The notes beneath the pieces were generated by a model. It worked only from the letters and a program-made list of their open reading frames with translations. It was not told the DNA's origin and did not search any database. Both the position numbers and the translations under genes were made by a program. From JAJTHJ01 sp046316025 (GTDB lineage: Bacteria; Pseudomonadota; Gammaproteobacteria; Burkholderiales; Burkholderiaceae_F), in the NCBI GenBank assembly GCA_046316025.1, contig JBKCXU010000032.1, positions 1-29,890 of the forward strand: 29,890 nucleotides of DNA, given 5' to 3'. Of the stretch, positions 12,365 to 19,662 are shown one piece after another; the stretch's first letter is position 1, and every line of letters starts with the position of its first letter.

Positions 12365-13657
12365 ATGCGTTTTCCGCCCTTGCGGCTGTCGCTCCTCGTC
12401 TGGGGCCTGGCCGCGGTCTTTTACCTGTTTGGCTTTTTTCAGCGCGTGACGCCGGCGGTCATCGCCGGGGACCTGATGCGCGACTTTGCGCTGACCGCCG
12501 CTGCGCTCGGCAACCTGTCGGCGTTTTACTTCTATGCCTACGCGGCGATGCAGATTCCGACCGGCATCCTGGTCGACCGGCTGGGGCCGAGCCGGCTCTT
12601 TTTCGCCGGCGCGATCCTCTCCGGCCTCGGTGCTTTGATGTTCGCCCTGGCGGAGTCGGTGCTGGTTGCCGGCCTCGGTCGCGCGTTGATCGGCGCTTCG
12701 CACGGATTGGCCTGGGTATCGATGCTGACGCTGGCCACACACTGGTTTCCGTCGGCCCGCTTCGGCACGATGTCCGGGCTGTCGCTCGCGGTGGGCACCC
12801 TGGGCGCAGTGCTGGCGGGCCCGCCGCTGCGCTGGCTGGCCGACGACTTCGGCTGGCGATCGGTGATCGCCGCCTCCGGCGGTGTGGCGCTGCTGCTGGC
12901 GGTAGCGATCCGCATCTGGATGCGCGACGATCCGCTCGACCGGCGCTACATGAGCTACGCGCCGCCATCGGCGCACGCGCGCGTGCGGCGGGCGCACGGC
13001 GACCATCCGGCGATCTTGCCGCTGTTGGGGCAGGCAATGCGCTACCGCAACCCGCTGCTGATCTTCTGGGTCAACTCGGGCATCTGCGGCGCTTTCCTCG
13101 CCTTCACCGGCTTGTGGGGCGTGCCGTTTCTAGTGCAGCAGCACGGCCTCGCGGTCAAGCAGGCCTCGCTCGTCACCTCGGGCATGCTGGTGGTGTTTGC
13201 CATCAGCGGGCCGGTGTGGGGCATGCTGTCGGACCGCTGGAAGCTGCGCAAGCGCCCCTTCGTCCTCGGCGCCGGCTTGACCGCGGGCGGCTTCGCCGCG
13301 CTGGCGGCATTTCCGGCCGCGCCGCTGCCGCTGCTCGTGGCCTGCCTGCTCGCCGCCGCCTTCGGCGCGGGCGCCATGGTGCTGTCGTTCGGTTACGCCA
13401 AGGAGTCGGTGCCCGCTCCGGTGCAGGGCGCGGTGACCGGGCTCGTCAACGCCGGGGTGATGTTCGGCACGCTGGTGCAGATGCCTGTGATCGGGCTGAT
13501 TCTCGACTACTACTGGCAGGGTGTCGTGGTCGACGGCGTGCGCCAATATGGGCTGGAGGCGTTCCAGGCCGGCTTGCTGTTCCTCGCCGGCTGGATCGTG
13601 GTGTCCTTTCTGCTGCTGCTCGCCACGCGCGAGACGCACGCGCGCGCCGCACACTGA
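12365..13657 (+). CDS. Major facilitator superfamily transporter
   Basis: A membrane transporter of 430 aa with about 12 hydrophobic segments. The N-terminal half has the MFS loop motif GILVDRLGPSRLF between helices 2 and 3, and the C-terminal half repeats it in GMLSDRWKLRKRPFVLG. RYRNPLLIFWVNSG and a central basic loop separate the halves. The substrate cannot be told; acids or amino acids are typical of relatives. The start is ATG 12365. It is divergent from metH, and its only clear upstream signal is a possible -10 (TAGAAT, 12333-12338) without a good -35. It ends 7 bases from the converging DUF3567 gene. It is the only full-length top-strand gene in the interior of the window. Confidence 0.9.
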   Translation: MRFPPLRLSLLVWGLAAVFYLFGFFQRVTPAVIAGDLMRDFALTAAALGNLSAFYFYAYAAMQIPTGILVDRLGPSRLFFAGAILSGLGALMFALAESVLVAGLGRALIGASHGLAWVSMLTLATHWFPSARFGTMSGLSLAVGTLGAVLAGPPLRWLADDFGWRSVIAASGGVALLLAVAIRIWMRDDPLDRRYMSYAPPSAHARVRRAHGDHPAILPLLGQAMRYRNPLLIFWVNSGICGAFLAFTGLWGVPFLVQQHGLAVKQASLVTSGMLVVFAISGPVWGMLSDRWKLRKRPFVLGAGLTAGGFAALAAFPAAPLPLLVACLLAAAFGAGAMVLSFGYAKESVPAPVQGAVTGLVNAGVMFGTLVQMPVIGLILDYYWQGVVVDGVRQYGLEAFQAGLLFLAGWIVVSFLLLLATRETHARAAH

Positions 13658-13658
13658 C

Positions 13659-13684
13659 CGCCCGTCAGTGCGCGATCACGGGCG
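13659..13684. terminator. Hairpin at a convergent gene junction
   Basis: CGCCCGT (13659-13665) and ACGGGCG (13678-13684) form a 7-bp stem at the junction of the MFS and DUF3567 genes, overlapping the end of the latter. It has no T run, so it is a weak bidirectional terminator candidate. Confidence 0.3.
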
Positions 13685-13928
13685 TGGTCATCAAGCCCGT
13701 GTAGCCGCCGAGAAACTCGTCGATGTCGTCGGGCGAAGGCTGCTTTTCCGCCAGCGCCTGTACGCTGACGCGGAACTGCGCCGCGTCGGCTCCGGACAAG
13801 AAGATCTCGCGCTTGAGCGCCTTGTCCATGATCTCGAAGCCACCGTCCGCCGCGCGGCCGGCAGCCGGCGCCTCGAAGTTGGAAAACTCGAGTACGCAGT
13901 AGTGAGGGCTGTTGTAGATCAGTTGCAT
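13665..13928 (-). CDS. DUF3567 family protein
   Basis: A small protein of 87 aa. MQLIYNSPHYCVLEF at the start, then GGFEIMDKALKREIFLSG, and DDIDEFLGGYTGLMTTPV near the end match the DUF3567 family, a short uncharacterised family of betaproteobacteria, mostly Burkholderiales. The start is ATG 13928; the frame extends 8 codons further, but those do not belong to the family pattern. There is no signal peptide or membrane segment, so it is cytoplasmic. It ends 7 bases from the convergent MFS gene. Function is unknown. The gap of 52 bases to the upstream hydrolase on the same strand allows co-transcription. Confidence 0.85.
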   Translation of the reverse strand: MQLIYNSPHYCVLEFSNFEAPAAGRAADGGFEIMDKALKREIFLSGADAAQFRVSVQALAEKQPSPDDIDEFLGGYTGLMTTPVIAH

Positions 13929-13980
13929 GGGCCGGCGGAAACGAACTCCCACCGGTTACTTGGGACGGCGCCGGGCGATT

Positions 13981-14790
13981 TCAAGCTCCCGCGTGCCGCG
14001 CCAGAAACTCCCGCAGTGCCGCGTCGAAGCGCTCCGGCTGCTCGACGTTAGACAGGTGCGCCGCACCGGGGAGCACGACCAGCTTCGCGCCATCGATCGC
14101 CTGGGCGATCTCTTCTGCCATCGATGGCGGTGTACCGCGGTCATCGGCGCCGACCACCACCAGCACCGGGCAGCCGATGTTGGCAAGGCGGGTCGTCAGG
14201 TTCAACCGCGAAATCGCGTGGATGCAGCCGACGTAACCGTTGACCGGCGTCTTGCGGATCAGCTCGCCGATATGCAGCACCCAGTCGCCGCCGCGCGCGC
14301 GATAGGGGGCGGTAAACCAACTCTCCAGTGTGGCGGCCACCACCGCCTGCATGCCGAGTCCGGTGCGCACATCGGAAATCCGCTGCTCCCACATGGGCTT
14401 CATCTCCGGCGGATAGCGGCTGCTGGTATCGGCCAGAGTGAGCGTGGCGAAGCGCAGCGGGAAACGCAAAGCCGCCATCTGACCGATCATCCCGCCCAGC
14501 GACAGGCCGACAAAGTGGCAGCGGCGGATGCCCAGCGCATTGAGCAGCCCGCGCAGATCGTCGGCCAGCAGTTCCAGCGTGTACTCGCCGGCCGGCGCGC
14601 TCGACGCCCCGTGCCCCCGCAGGTCGTAGCGCAGGATGTTGAACTCGGCACCAAAGCCGGCCGCCTGCTCGTCCCACATGCTGTGGTCGCAGGCGAGCGA
14701 GTGCGCGAAGACCAGCCACGGCCGCGCCGCATCGCGCGGCCCGTCGATGGTGTAGGCGATGTCGATGCCGTTAACTTGCGCCTTGTACAT
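13981..14790 (-). CDS. Alpha/beta hydrolase resembling 3-oxoadipate enol-lactonase (PcaD-like)
   Basis: A 269-aa hydrolase. The nucleophile elbow is GLSLGG with S97, the acid is D216 or D217 in GADDRGTPP, and the His is H245 in GAAHLSNVEQP. The oxyanion region FAHSLACDHSMW and the YDLRGHGASSAP strand are typical of PcaD and related lactonases. No other beta-ketoadipate gene is nearby, so the true substrate may differ. The start is ATG 14790, with GGAGGGG about 9 bases upstream. It overlaps the 3' end of the CxCC gene by 20 bases, and that gene overlaps trkH, so the three form a tight operon. The pairing of a potassium transporter with a lactonase-like enzyme has no obvious metabolic logic. 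Confidence 0.87.
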   Translation of the reverse strand: MYKAQVNGIDIAYTIDGPRDAARPWLVFAHSLACDHSMWDEQAAGFGAEFNILRYDLRGHGASSAPAGEYTLELLADDLRGLLNALGIRRCHFVGLSLGGMIGQMAALRFPLRFATLTLADTSSRYPPEMKPMWEQRISDVRTGLGMQAVVAATLESWFTAPYRARGGDWVLHIGELIRKTPVNGYVGCIHAISRLNLTTRLANIGCPVLVVVGADDRGTPPSMAEEIAQAIDGAKLVVLPGAAHLSNVEQPERFDAALREFLARHAGA

Positions 14791-15163
14791 CGTCTTGCCC
14801 CTCCCCTGCGGTGCGGACCGTGAAGGCCATCCCCAACGCGCCTTCCCGCAGCATTTCTTCGATTCGTTGCCGATGCTCGTCGCTGGCGATCAGCAGCAGC
14901 ACCGACTGCGGTCGCCGCTCGCGCAGCAACCGCATCAGCCCCACGCGCAGCGGCAGTTGTCCGACGCAACAGGCGCAACCCGGGGCCAGCCGCAGCAGCG
15001 CGATGCCGTCCGGCAAGGCGAGATCGAAGAATGCACCTTCGGCCACCACCGCGGCCGGGCTTTCGTCGGCGGCCTGCCGCCGTGCGTCGAGCCAGGCATC
15101 GAGCGCCGCCTGCTGCGCCGTCGCGCCGCGGGCGACGCGCACCTCGGCCGCGACTGCGCTCAC
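14771..15163 (-). CDS. Small CxCC-motif protein, 130 aa, in the trkH operon
   Basis: Starts with GTG at 15161-15163, which overlaps the trkH stop as GTGA, and ends with TAA 20 bases inside the hydrolase gene. The same frame is open far upstream inside trkH, so the start rests on this coupling. The N-terminal third is Ala/Arg-rich. The conserved-looking core is DGIALLRLAPGCACCVG, then LPLRVGLMRLLRERRPQSVLL and SDEHRQRIEEMLREG. GCACC resembles the metal-binding CxCC loop of COG0523/CobW GTPases, and the following text resembles the strand after it. There is no P-loop or GTPase signature, so it is not a full GTPase. It may be a stand-alone metal-binding piece or a remnant. The call is inference from motif and context. 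Confidence 0.7.
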   Translation of the reverse strand: MSAVAAEVRVARGATAQQAALDAWLDARRQAADESPAAVVAEGAFFDLALPDGIALLRLAPGCACCVGQLPLRVGLMRLLRERRPQSVLLLIASDEHRQRIEEMLREGALGMAFTVRTAGEGQDDVQGAS

Positions 15164-16629
15164 TTGCGCCAGAACGCCGGCGTAAACAGCACCAGCACGC
15201 TCAGCAACTCGAGCCGCCCGACCAGCATCGCAAACGTGCACACCCAGGTCTCGAAGTCGTTCAGCACCGCGTAGGTGGTGGACGGGCCAACCTGGTTCAA
15301 GCCGGGTCCGGTGTTGTTCAGCGTGGCCACCGTCGCCGAAAAAGCGGTGATCGCATCCAGCCCCGAGGCCATCAGCAGCAGCGTGCAGGCGGTCATTACC
15401 GCGCCGTAGATCAACATGAAGGCGAGCACGGCGAAGATCACGTTGTTCTCGATCGTCTGCTCGCCGATGCGCAGCGGCTGCACCGCGCGCGGGTGCAGGA
15501 TGCGCACGAACTCGCGCCGCGCCTGCTTGAGCAGGATGAGCCCGCGGATCATCTTGATCCCGCCGCCGGTGGAGCCGGCACAGGTGGCAAAGCCCGAGAG
15601 GAACAGCATCAGTACCGGCGCAAAGATGGGCCACTGGGCGTAGTCGGTGTTGGCGTAGCCGGTGGTGGTGGCGATCGACACGGTATTGAAGATGGCGTAG
15701 CGCAACGCGGTGGCGAAGTCCGGGTACACGTCGCGCCACAGCAGGAACAGGGCGATCAACAGCGACGCGCCGAGCGTGACGGCAACGAAGGCCTTGCCCT
15801 CCGGGTCGCGCAGGTAGACCCAGACGCTGCGCTTGCGCCACGCCAGAAAGTGCATCGAGAAGTTGACACCGGCGATCAGCATGAAGACGATCGCCACCGC
15901 CTCGATGGCGGGCGAATTCCAGTAGCCGAAGCTCGCATCGTGCGAGGAAAAGCCGCCCAGCCCCATCGTCGAGCACATGTGCATGAAGGCGTCGGCCCAG
16001 CTCATGCCGGCCGCCGCGTAGGCGAGAAAGCAGGCCAACGAGATCGCCAGATAAATCGCGTACAGGCCCTTGGCCGTGTCAGCGATGCGCGGGGTGAGCT
16101 TGGATTCCTTCAGCGGCCCGGCCGTCTCGGCCTTGTAGATCTGGCTGCCGCCCACGCCGAGCAGCGGCAGGATCGCCACCGCCAGCACGATCACGCCCAT
16201 GCCGCCCATCCACACCAGCAAGTGGCGCCAGACGTTGATCGACAGCGGCAAGTCGTCCAGCCCCGACAGCACGGTGGCGCCGGTGGTGGTCAGGCCCGAC
16301 ATCGTCTCGAAGTAGGCGTCGGTAAACGACAGCCCCGGCAGATGCAGGATGAGCGGCAGCGTGGCAAAGGCCGGCAGCACCGTCCACACCAGCGTGACCA
16401 GCAGAAAGCCGTCGCGCGGTTGCAGCTCGCGCTTGAAGCGGCGGGCGCCGAAGAACAGCAGCGCGCCGGCGCCGAGCGTGATCAAAAAGGCGTTGTCGTA
16501 GGCGGTCAGTCCCGGATCGCCGCCGATTGCGGCAACCGCGAGCGGCACCAGCATGGTGACGGCAAAGATCATCAGCACGCCGCCCAGCACGGCGAGCACC
16601 GGGAAGAGCGAACGGGCGAGCGCGGTCAT
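15160..16629 (-). CDS. trkH: Potassium uptake protein TrkH
   Basis: The membrane channel subunit of the Trk potassium uptake system, 489 aa (E. coli TrkH is 483). Four selectivity-filter loops are recognisable: SGLTTTGATVLSG, CSTMGLGGFSSHD, SIATTTGYANTD and ATLNNTGPGLN. About ten helices surround them, and STGGGIKMIRG lies in the family's conserved region. The start is ATG 16629; the frame goes on upstream into the dctM 3' region with Cys/Arg-rich non-family sequence. The regulatory partner TrkA is encoded at 21030-22442 on the same strand, separated by the TRAP operon. The 3' end overlaps the CxCC gene by 4 bp. Confidence 0.94.
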   Translation of the reverse strand: MTALARSLFPVLAVLGGVLMIFAVTMLVPLAVAAIGGDPGLTAYDNAFLITLGAGALLFFGARRFKRELQPRDGFLLVTLVWTVLPAFATLPLILHLPGLSFTDAYFETMSGLTTTGATVLSGLDDLPLSINVWRHLLVWMGGMGVIVLAVAILPLLGVGGSQIYKAETAGPLKESKLTPRIADTAKGLYAIYLAISLACFLAYAAAGMSWADAFMHMCSTMGLGGFSSHDASFGYWNSPAIEAVAIVFMLIAGVNFSMHFLAWRKRSVWVYLRDPEGKAFVAVTLGASLLIALFLLWRDVYPDFATALRYAIFNTVSIATTTGYANTDYAQWPIFAPVLMLFLSGFATCAGSTGGGIKMIRGLILLKQARREFVRILHPRAVQPLRIGEQTIENNVIFAVLAFMLIYGAVMTACTLLLMASGLDAITAFSATVATLNNTGPGLNQVGPSTTYAVLNDFETWVCTFAMLVGRLELLSVLVLFTPAFWRK

Positions 16630-16652
16630 GACAGGGCAGGCCGGGTGAGGCC

Positions 16653-16674
16653 GGCGCGGATTATGCGCCGCGCC
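16653..16674 (-). terminator. Hairpin between dctM and trkH
   Basis: GGCGCGG (16653-16659) pairs with CCGCGCC (16668-16674), stem 7 bp and loop 8 bases, directly after the dctM stop. It has no T run. It could partly separate TRAP and trkH transcription. Confidence 0.3.
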
Positions 16675-16678
16675 CGGC

Positions 16679-18901
16679 TTACCTGCCGTACAACACGCTC
16701 GGCAGCCACAACCCGATCTGCGGGAACACGTACAGCAGCACGATCGCCAGCACCTGGATCGCCATGAACGGCAGCATGCCGGCAAAGATCTGATTCAGCG
16801 TGACGTGCGGCGGCGACACGCCCTTCAGATAAAAGGCCGCCATCGCCACCGGCGGGCTCAAGAACGCGGTTTGCAGATTGAGCGCCACCAGCAGGCCGAA
16901 GAACAGCGGATCGATGCCGAAGTTGTCCAGCAGCGGGATGAAGATCGGCATGAAGATCACGATGATCTCCGTCCACTCCAGCGGCCAGCCGAGGACGAAG
17001 ATGATGATCTGCGACAGGATCAGAAACTCGGTCTTCGACAGGCCGAGCGACAGCACCCAGGTCTCGACCAGTTCCTGCCCGCCGAGCAGCGCAAACGCCG
17101 CCGAGAAGATCGCGCTGCCGACAAAGAGCCAGCACACCATCGCGCTCGTCTTGCCGGTCAGGTAGGACGACTCGCGCACGGTCGGCAGCAGGCCTGCCTG
17201 CTTGGCCGCAAAGGCCGTCCACACGCCCACGCAGGCAATCGCCAGCACGCCGAGCCAGGTCGGCACCGGCCCGCCGAAAGTCTCGGGGAAGCGGAACCAG
17301 GAGACCGACAGGAAGAACGGGATCCACAGCGGAATCCACAGCAGCAGCGTGCGCTTGACCTTCCCGCTCGGGTAATTGAGCAGCAGGTAAATGGCGGCCA
17401 GCACATAGCCGCCGAAGGCGCCGACCGCCGCCGCCTCGGTCGGCGTGGCCAGGCCAAACACGATCGACCCCAGCACGGCGAGGATCAGCACCAGCAGCGG
17501 GAAGAAGGAGGCCAGCAGCATCTTGAAGATTTCCAGCCGCTGGAAGGTCAGGAAGGCGTAGAAGCCAACCAGCAGCAGCGTACCGACGCCGAAGGCGATC
17601 CAGAAACCCATCGGTGCCGGGCGGTCCTGCGCGGCGCCGGGCACCGGCATCGCACTCGCGGCGGCAGCGCCGGGAGGCTCTTGCAGCCCGCTCGCAGCAG
17701 GCGGCTCGCGCAGCGCGCCAGGCGGTTCTTGCAGACCGCCCGCAATCGGCGGCTCCTTGACGCCCGTCGCACCGGGGGGATCCTGCAAGCCGCCCGCGCC
17801 GGGCGGCTCACGCCGAGCACCCGGCGGCTCTTGCAGCCCTCCAGCGGTCGGCACAGGCTCACGCAGTGCGCCTGGCGGTTCGGTCAGTCCGCCAGGGGCA
17901 GATGGCGCCGCGTCCTGCCCCATCACTTGCAAACCGGCGGGCACCTGCGCGACCTCCGCGGGGCGGGTGACGATCAGATAAGCCTCGAACATCATCACCA
18001 GGAACAGCAGCGCCGGCACCAGCGCGACGAACAACTGGCCAAGCAATTGCCGAAGCGGCACGCCAAGGTTTCTGCGGCCCTTCAGGCCGAGCAGCAGCCC
18101 CGGCAGCGCGCGGCGCGACACCGCGTCGGACAACTGCTGCGCCAGCGGCGGTAACTGCACGAAGCGCTGCTCGGCCGTCAGCGGCGGCGCCAGGTCTGGC
18201 TTGATCTTGGCGACGATGATCACGTACAGGACGTACAAGCCGGCCAGCATCAGCCCGGGGAAGAACGCGCCCGCGTACAACTGCACCACCGACACGCCGG
18301 CGGTGGCGCCGTAGACGATGAGCATCACCGACGGCGGGATCAGGATGCCCAGGCAGCCGCCGGCGGTGATGGCACCCGCGCCCAGCTTGACGTTGTAGCC
18401 GGCCTTGAGCATCTGCGGGAACGCCAGCAGGCCCATCAGCGTCACCACCGCACCGACGATGCCGGTGGCGGTGGCGAACACCGCGCAGGTAAAGAGGGTG
18501 GCCACCGCCAGCGACCCCGGCACCCGCGCCAGCGACAGGTGCAGACTCTTGAAGAGCTTCTCGATCAGGTTGGCCCGCTCGACCAGATACCCCATGAAGA
18601 CAAAGAGCGGGATAGAGATGAGCACGTCGTTGCTCATCACCTTGAACGCCGACTGCACCATCAGCGTCAGTGTGCGGCCGATGTCGCGGTCGTAGGCGAT
18701 CCAGGTGAACAGCACCCCCATGCCCATCAGCGTGAAGGCGGTGGGAAAACCCATCATGATCGCCACCACCACCAGCGCCAGCATCAGCAGGCCCAGGTGG
18801 CCACGGGTGACCGTTTCGGCAGCCAGCAGCACGTACGCCGCGCCGGCCAGGATCAGCCCCATGATGACGAAGCCGAACCACAGTTCCTTGCGGATCTTCA
18901 T
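16679..18901 (-). CDS. dctM: TRAP transporter large permease DctM with proline-rich repeat insertion
   Basis: The ion-coupled large membrane subunit of a TRAP transporter, 740 aa, against about 430 in the standard DctM family. Family motifs are CLGILIPPSVMLIVYG (about 183-198), FGLATPTEAAAVGAFG (482-497) and LSPPVAMAAFYLKG (681-694). Extra membrane segments (about 286-310, 433-452 and 520-535) place it with the long permeases of the mannitol/chloroaromatic-type TRAP group. Residues of about 337-412 form an inserted repeat, GGLQEPPGALREPP and variants, between two helices. The start is ATG 18901, overlapping dctQ as ATGA. It follows dctP and dctQ in the operon; the substrate is likely a carboxylate or aromatic acid. 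Confidence 0.9.
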   Translation of the reverse strand: MKIRKELWFGFVIMGLILAGAAYVLLAAETVTRGHLGLLMLALVVVAIMMGFPTAFTLMGMGVLFTWIAYDRDIGRTLTLMVQSAFKVMSNDVLISIPLFVFMGYLVERANLIEKLFKSLHLSLARVPGSLAVATLFTCAVFATATGIVGAVVTLMGLLAFPQMLKAGYNVKLGAGAITAGGCLGILIPPSVMLIVYGATAGVSVVQLYAGAFFPGLMLAGLYVLYVIIVAKIKPDLAPPLTAEQRFVQLPPLAQQLSDAVSRRALPGLLLGLKGRRNLGVPLRQLLGQLFVALVPALLFLVMMFEAYLIVTRPAEVAQVPAGLQVMGQDAAPSAPGGLTEPPGALREPVPTAGGLQEPPGARREPPGAGGLQDPPGATGVKEPPIAGGLQEPPGALREPPAASGLQEPPGAAAASAMPVPGAAQDRPAPMGFWIAFGVGTLLLVGFYAFLTFQRLEIFKMLLASFFPLLVLILAVLGSIVFGLATPTEAAAVGAFGGYVLAAIYLLLNYPSGKVKRTLLLWIPLWIPFFLSVSWFRFPETFGGPVPTWLGVLAIACVGVWTAFAAKQAGLLPTVRESSYLTGKTSAMVCWLFVGSAIFSAAFALLGGQELVETWVLSLGLSKTEFLILSQIIIFVLGWPLEWTEIIVIFMPIFIPLLDNFGIDPLFFGLLVALNLQTAFLSPPVAMAAFYLKGVSPPHVTLNQIFAGMLPFMAIQVLAIVLLYVFPQIGLWLPSVLYGR
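17666..17893 (-). repeat. EPPGA-type tandem repeats within dctM
   Basis: Codes for about 76 residues made of degenerate units of 8-16 aa: GGLTEPPGALREP, GGLQEPPGARREPP, GGLQDPPGA, TGVKEPPIA, GGLQEPPGALREPP and SGLQEPPGA. The core (G/S/T)G(L/V)xEPPGA occurs six times. It lies between predicted membrane segments ending near residue 311 and starting near 433, so it forms a soluble loop. Confidence 0.85.
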
Positions 18902-19542
18902 CGGGCGGCTCCCCGGGCGCGGGCTTCGGCGAGCTCGTGCTCGACCAGCGCACGGTCGGCGGCGAGGATGTCTTCGTCCTTGACGTGCACCATCGCCTTT
19001 AACTTGTCGACGTCGACTTCCTCGACGTCCTGCTCGCGGCTCGGCCACTCGCCCGCTCGCAGGCATTGCACGCAGCGGACGATTTCGACCACGCCTTGCA
19101 GCAGCAGCAGGCCGCCAGCCAGCGGGATCACGAACTTGAACGGATACAGCGGCAGCGCCACCGCCGAGAAGGTCTTCTCGCGGATCGCCAGCGACTCGCT
19201 GGCGAAGGTCCAGCCGGCAAAGGTCAGCGCGACGACGCCGGGGACGAAGAACAGGATGTACAGCACCAGGTCGATCGTCGCCTGCGTGCGCGGGCGGAAG
19301 AAACCGTAGAGCACGTCGCCGCGCACGTGGCCGTTTTTGGCGAGCGTGTAGGCGCCGGCCATCATGAACAGCGTCCCGTACAGCATGATCTGCGCGTCCA
19401 GCGCCCAGGCGTGCGGGTCGTTCAGCACGTAGCGGGAGTAGACCTCCCAGACGATCAGGCCGGTCAACGCGACGATCAGCCAGGAGAACACCTGGCCGAC
19501 GAAGGTCGAGAACTTGTCGATCGACAGCAACAGGCGCTGCAT
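18898..19542 (-). CDS. dctQ: TRAP transporter small permease DctQ
   Basis: The small membrane subunit of the TRAP transporter, 214 aa. Four hydrophobic helices are spaced as in DctQ (about 16-33, 48-64, 92-114 and 130-155). The conserved first-half patterns are VFSWLIVALTGLIVWEVYSRYVLN and AQIMLYGTLFMMAGAYTLAKNGHVRGD. A long charged cytoplasmic tail (about 165-214) with many Asp and Glu residues is present; tails of this kind occur in the mannitol/chloroaromatic group. The start is ATG 19542, with GGGGAGG about 8 bases upstream. It is translationally coupled to dctM by ATGA. It lies downstream of a strong terminator after dctP, so its expression depends on read-through or its own promoter. 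Confidence 0.9.
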   Translation of the reverse strand: MQRLLLSIDKFSTFVGQVFSWLIVALTGLIVWEVYSRYVLNDPHAWALDAQIMLYGTLFMMAGAYTLAKNGHVRGDVLYGFFRPRTQATIDLVLYILFFVPGVVALTFAGWTFASESLAIREKTFSAVALPLYPFKFVIPLAGGLLLLQGVVEIVRCVQCLRAGEWPSREQDVEEVDVDKLKAMVHVKDEDILAADRALVEHELAEARARGAAR

Positions 19543-19583
19543 CCGTGGCCTCCCCAGACCGCAAAACGCTCGCGTTCAGCGCG

Positions 19584-19614
19584 AAAAAAACGCCCCTCGG
19601 CGCGGCGAGGGGCG
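19584..19614 (-). terminator. Intrinsic terminator between dctP and dctQ
   Basis: On the bottom strand a perfect 9-bp stem (CGCCCCTCG and complement, 19591-19599 with 19606-19614) with a 6-base loop is followed by seven T residues (19590-19584). A second perfect 9-bp hairpin (19631-19639 with 19643-19651) precedes it after the dctP stop. This is the clearest intrinsic terminator in the window. It lies inside the TRAP operon and would make binding protein transcripts more abundant than permease transcripts. Confidence 0.88.
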
Positions 19615-19662
19615 GGTTGTCGCAACGGGTGGGCCGGCGCGGCGCCGGCCCGAAGCCCGGAC

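Noticed and set aside
12289..12366. MetH start at ATG 12366
   Set aside because: It would overlap the divergent MFS start codon and adds residues unrelated to MetH N termini.
15031..16767. A 578-codon top-strand frame opposite trkH
   Set aside because: It is rich in Arg, His, Gln and Gly without family resemblance; the bottom strand encodes all four TrkH filter loops.
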